Part shown: positions 5,752 through 7,169 of the stretch, in pieces
Layout of the letters: each line of letters begins with the position of its first letter
How positions within the stretch are numbered: the stretch's first letter is position 1
Assembly (NCBI GenBank): GCA_031278755.1
Contig: JAITJV010000271.1
Location: 1 to 7,169, forward strand
Source of the DNA: Treponema sp.
GTDB taxonomy: Bacteria; Spirochaetota; Spirochaetia; Treponematales; Breznakiellaceae
DNA: 7,169 bases
Direction: 5' to 3'
Position numbers and translations under genes: made by a program
The notes under the pieces: generated by a model
What the model was told of the DNA's origin: nothing
What the model saw: only the letters and a program-made list of their open reading frames with translations
Databases searched by the model: none

Positions 5752-6996
5752 GTGAAAGATACAAAACAGAAGTGGTTTAAGGAAGCGAAGTTCGGGTTGT
5801 TTATTCACTGGGGGTTGTATTCGGTTCTTGCGGGCGAATACAATGGAAGGAAGACGGAACATATCGCCGAATGGATCATGAATGATCTTGATATACCGGT
5901 TGATGAGTATGAAAAACTTGCCTCTCAATTCAATCCGGTTAAATTCGACGCCGATTCCATCGTAAAAAAAGCAAAAGACTGGGGCATGAAATATATCGTG
6001 TTCACTTCAAAACATCATGACGGCTTTGCAATGTATCATTCACAGTGCAGCAAATATAACATTGTGGAAGCAACGCCTTTTAAGAGGGATGTCTTAAAGG
6101 AATTTCAGCTTGCCTGCGAAAAACATGATATGCGTCTTGGGCTTTATTATTCCCAGGCCCAGGACTGGCACGATCCTGACGGCTTTATCGCCAAAAAAGA
6201 CAATAGCGGGAAAAATTACCAGGCGTATCTGGATCGAAAGTGCGTTCCCCAGCTAAGGGAAATCCTGACAGGATACGGGGATATTGCCCTGATATGGTTT
6301 GACACGCCCATGGGTACTACCCTTGAACAAAGCAAACGCCTTGTTTCCGTTGTAAAAGAACTGCAGCCGGACTGCATTATAAGCGGCCGCATAGGAAACG
6401 GCCTTGGCGACTACATGACCACGGGCGATAATTTTATCCCGTCCGCTCCCTATGAAGGAGACTGGGAAGTGCCGGCTACACTGAATGACACCTGGGGTTT
6501 TAACAAGGATGATCATAACTGGAAAAATCCCGATGATGTTATACGCCTGCTTGTAAAGATCAACAGCCGGGGAGGCAATTACCTTTTGAACATAGGCCCC
6601 GATTCCCTGGGCCAGGTTCCCCCCGATTCGGTAAGGATTCTGGATAAGGTTGGGGCGTATGTACGGGAGAACAGTGAAGCCGTCTTTGGAACAAGGATGC
6701 TGCCTCCGTATGCCTACGATCTTGAATGGGCCCAGTTTACGGGAAAGCCCGGCAAACTTTATATCCATGTACTTAAACCGCAAAAAAAGGAACTGTATCT
6801 TCCCAACATTGCAAACAGGGTGAAAAAAGTTACGCTGCTTAAAACCGGCGGGGAACTGCCGTTTTCAATGGTTGCAAGCTGCGAGGGCGACAGCGTTGTC
6901 ATTATAACGTTGCCCGATCTCTTGCAGCAGCGGCAGAATTACTGCCTTGCCATTGAAACAGAGGAAGATTCGCCGCTGTTTGAGCCGCTTGCGTGA
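5752..6996 (+). CDS. Alpha-L-fucosidase, glycoside hydrolase family 29 (second, divergent)
   Basis: This is a second predicted retaining alpha-L-fucosidase, 414 residues, without a signal peptide and so likely cytoplasmic. The GH29 domain begins almost at the start: KFGLFIHWGLYSV (His19), SKHHDGFAMY (His88, His89), FKRDVLKEF, LYYSQAQDWHDPDG, then IALIWFD with Asp184 as the likely nucleophile. DYMTTGDN follows, with Asp226 as an acid/base candidate, then the WE of DWEVPATLNDTWGF (Glu239) and LLNIGP (Asn280). From memory, the 42-residue spacing Asp184-Asp226 equals that of the catalytic pair in the Lactobacillus fucosidase AlfC, and WE has a counterpart in human FUCA1. The tail of about 90 residues (LYIHVLKPQKKELYLP) fits a small beta-sandwich. 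Motif wording and low apparent identity show it is not a recent duplicate of the previous gene, so a different substrate preference is likely. The TGA at 6994-6996 overlaps the base of a hairpin. Confidence 0.93.
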   Translation: MKDTKQKWFKEAKFGLFIHWGLYSVLAGEYNGRKTEHIAEWIMNDLDIPVDEYEKLASQFNPVKFDADSIVKKAKDWGMKYIVFTSKHHDGFAMYHSQCSKYNIVEATPFKRDVLKEFQLACEKHDMRLGLYYSQAQDWHDPDGFIAKKDNSGKNYQAYLDRKCVPQLREILTGYGDIALIWFDTPMGTTLEQSKRLVSVVKELQPDCIISGRIGNGLGDYMTTGDNFIPSAPYEGDWEVPATLNDTWGFNKDDHNWKNPDDVIRLLVKINSRGGNYLLNIGPDSLGQVPPDSVRILDKVGAYVRENSEAVFGTRMLPPYAYDLEWAQFTGKPGKLYIHVLKPQKKELYLPNIANRVKKVTLLKTGGELPFSMVASCEGDSVVIITLPDLLQQRQNYCLAIETEEDSPLFEPLA

Positions 6997-7030
6997 GGCC
7001 GTCCATAAAGTTTGCTTCCCGGACAGCCTC
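6995..7030 (-). terminator. Hairpin between convergent genes, possible weak bidirectional terminator
   Basis: GAGGCCGTCC (6995-7004) and GGACAGCCTC (7021-7030) form a 10-bp stem around a 16-nt loop. In the minus-strand transcript all ten positions pair, one as G-U; in the plus-strand transcript that position is a C-A mismatch. It lies exactly between the fucosidase stop and the minus-strand gene's stop, the usual place for a shared terminator. Neither side has a U-run, so efficiency as an intrinsic terminator is doubtful. Confidence 0.45.
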
Positions 7031-7042
7031 CGCTTCATCATG

Positions 7043-7169
7043 TTATGTCGCCGTTCCGAGTTCTTGAACTTTTTTGGCTCCGGTTTCCCTGAGCAGATAT
7101 TTCTGTATTTTTCCGCTTGAAGTCAGGGGAAAAGAATCGACAAAGAAAACGTACTTGGGAATTTTGAAG
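7043..7169 (-). CDS. C-terminal end of an AMP-forming acyl-CoA synthetase-like protein (partial)
   Basis: Only the last 42 codons are inside the window; the gene enters from the right edge and ends at a TAA complementary to 7043-7045. The visible protein begins [20 protein letters not shown] and continues IQKYLLRE, then a short polar tail ending in GTAT. This is the A10 region of the ANL (acyl-CoA synthetase, adenylation) superfamily; the Lys of SGK, encoded at 7109-7111, is the conserved residue needed for adenylate formation. The KIPKYV...FP pattern with GKIQK fits fatty acyl-CoA ligases or similar AMP-binding enzymes, but substrate cannot be judged from this fragment. It converges on the fucosidase cluster and is probably unrelated to it. 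Confidence 0.85.
   Translation of the reverse strand, partial: FKIPKYVFFVDSFPLTSSGKIQKYLLRETGAKKVQELGTAT

Noticed and set aside
6253..6783. Open frame of 176 codons on the minus strand inside the second fucosidase
   Set aside because: It is opposite the catalytic core of the second GH29 gene; no domain and no promoter or start signal supports it.

Overview
The window reads as a bacterial carbohydrate-utilisation locus between two unrelated housekeeping-type genes. Base composition is close to balanced. The binding protein is a lipoprotein with a loose lipobox (Phe-Leu-Gly-Cys). Combined with the style of the histidyl-tRNA synthetase, this would suit a host-associated spirochaete such as a gut Treponema, but that assignment is inference and only low to moderate in confidence.

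Layout, left to right. Bases 1-983 (+) are the 3' part of hisS, cut by the window edge. An 84-bp AT-rich gap follows, with a plausible sigma70-type promoter and an imperfect inverted repeat. Next come five same-strand genes: a sugar-binding lipoprotein (1068-2372), two ABC permeases (2480-3367 and 3377-4225) and two family GH29 alpha-L-fucosidases (4235-5710 and 5752-6996). Gaps are 107 bp after the binding protein, then 9, 9 and 41 bp. At the right edge, on the minus strand and converging on the cluster, is the last part of an AMP-forming acyl-CoA synthetase-like gene (7043-7169).

How the genes fit together: the lipoprotein and the two permeases form a CUT1-type oligosaccharide importer without its own ATPase, which is presumably supplied in trans. 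Neither fucosidase has a visible signal peptide, so fucosylated glycans are probably imported whole and defucosylated in the cytoplasm. The two fucosidases share the GH29 core motifs but differ strongly around the presumed acid/base residue, which suggests different linkage or aglycone preferences. A strong hairpin with a short U-run lies between the binding-protein and permease genes. It probably keeps the binding protein in excess over the membrane components.

No mobile element, CRISPR array, tRNA or rRNA was seen, and there is no gene-free stretch longer than about 110 bp. The cluster is a clear but broadly recognisable kind of system; I do not see evidence of a wholly new class of system here.
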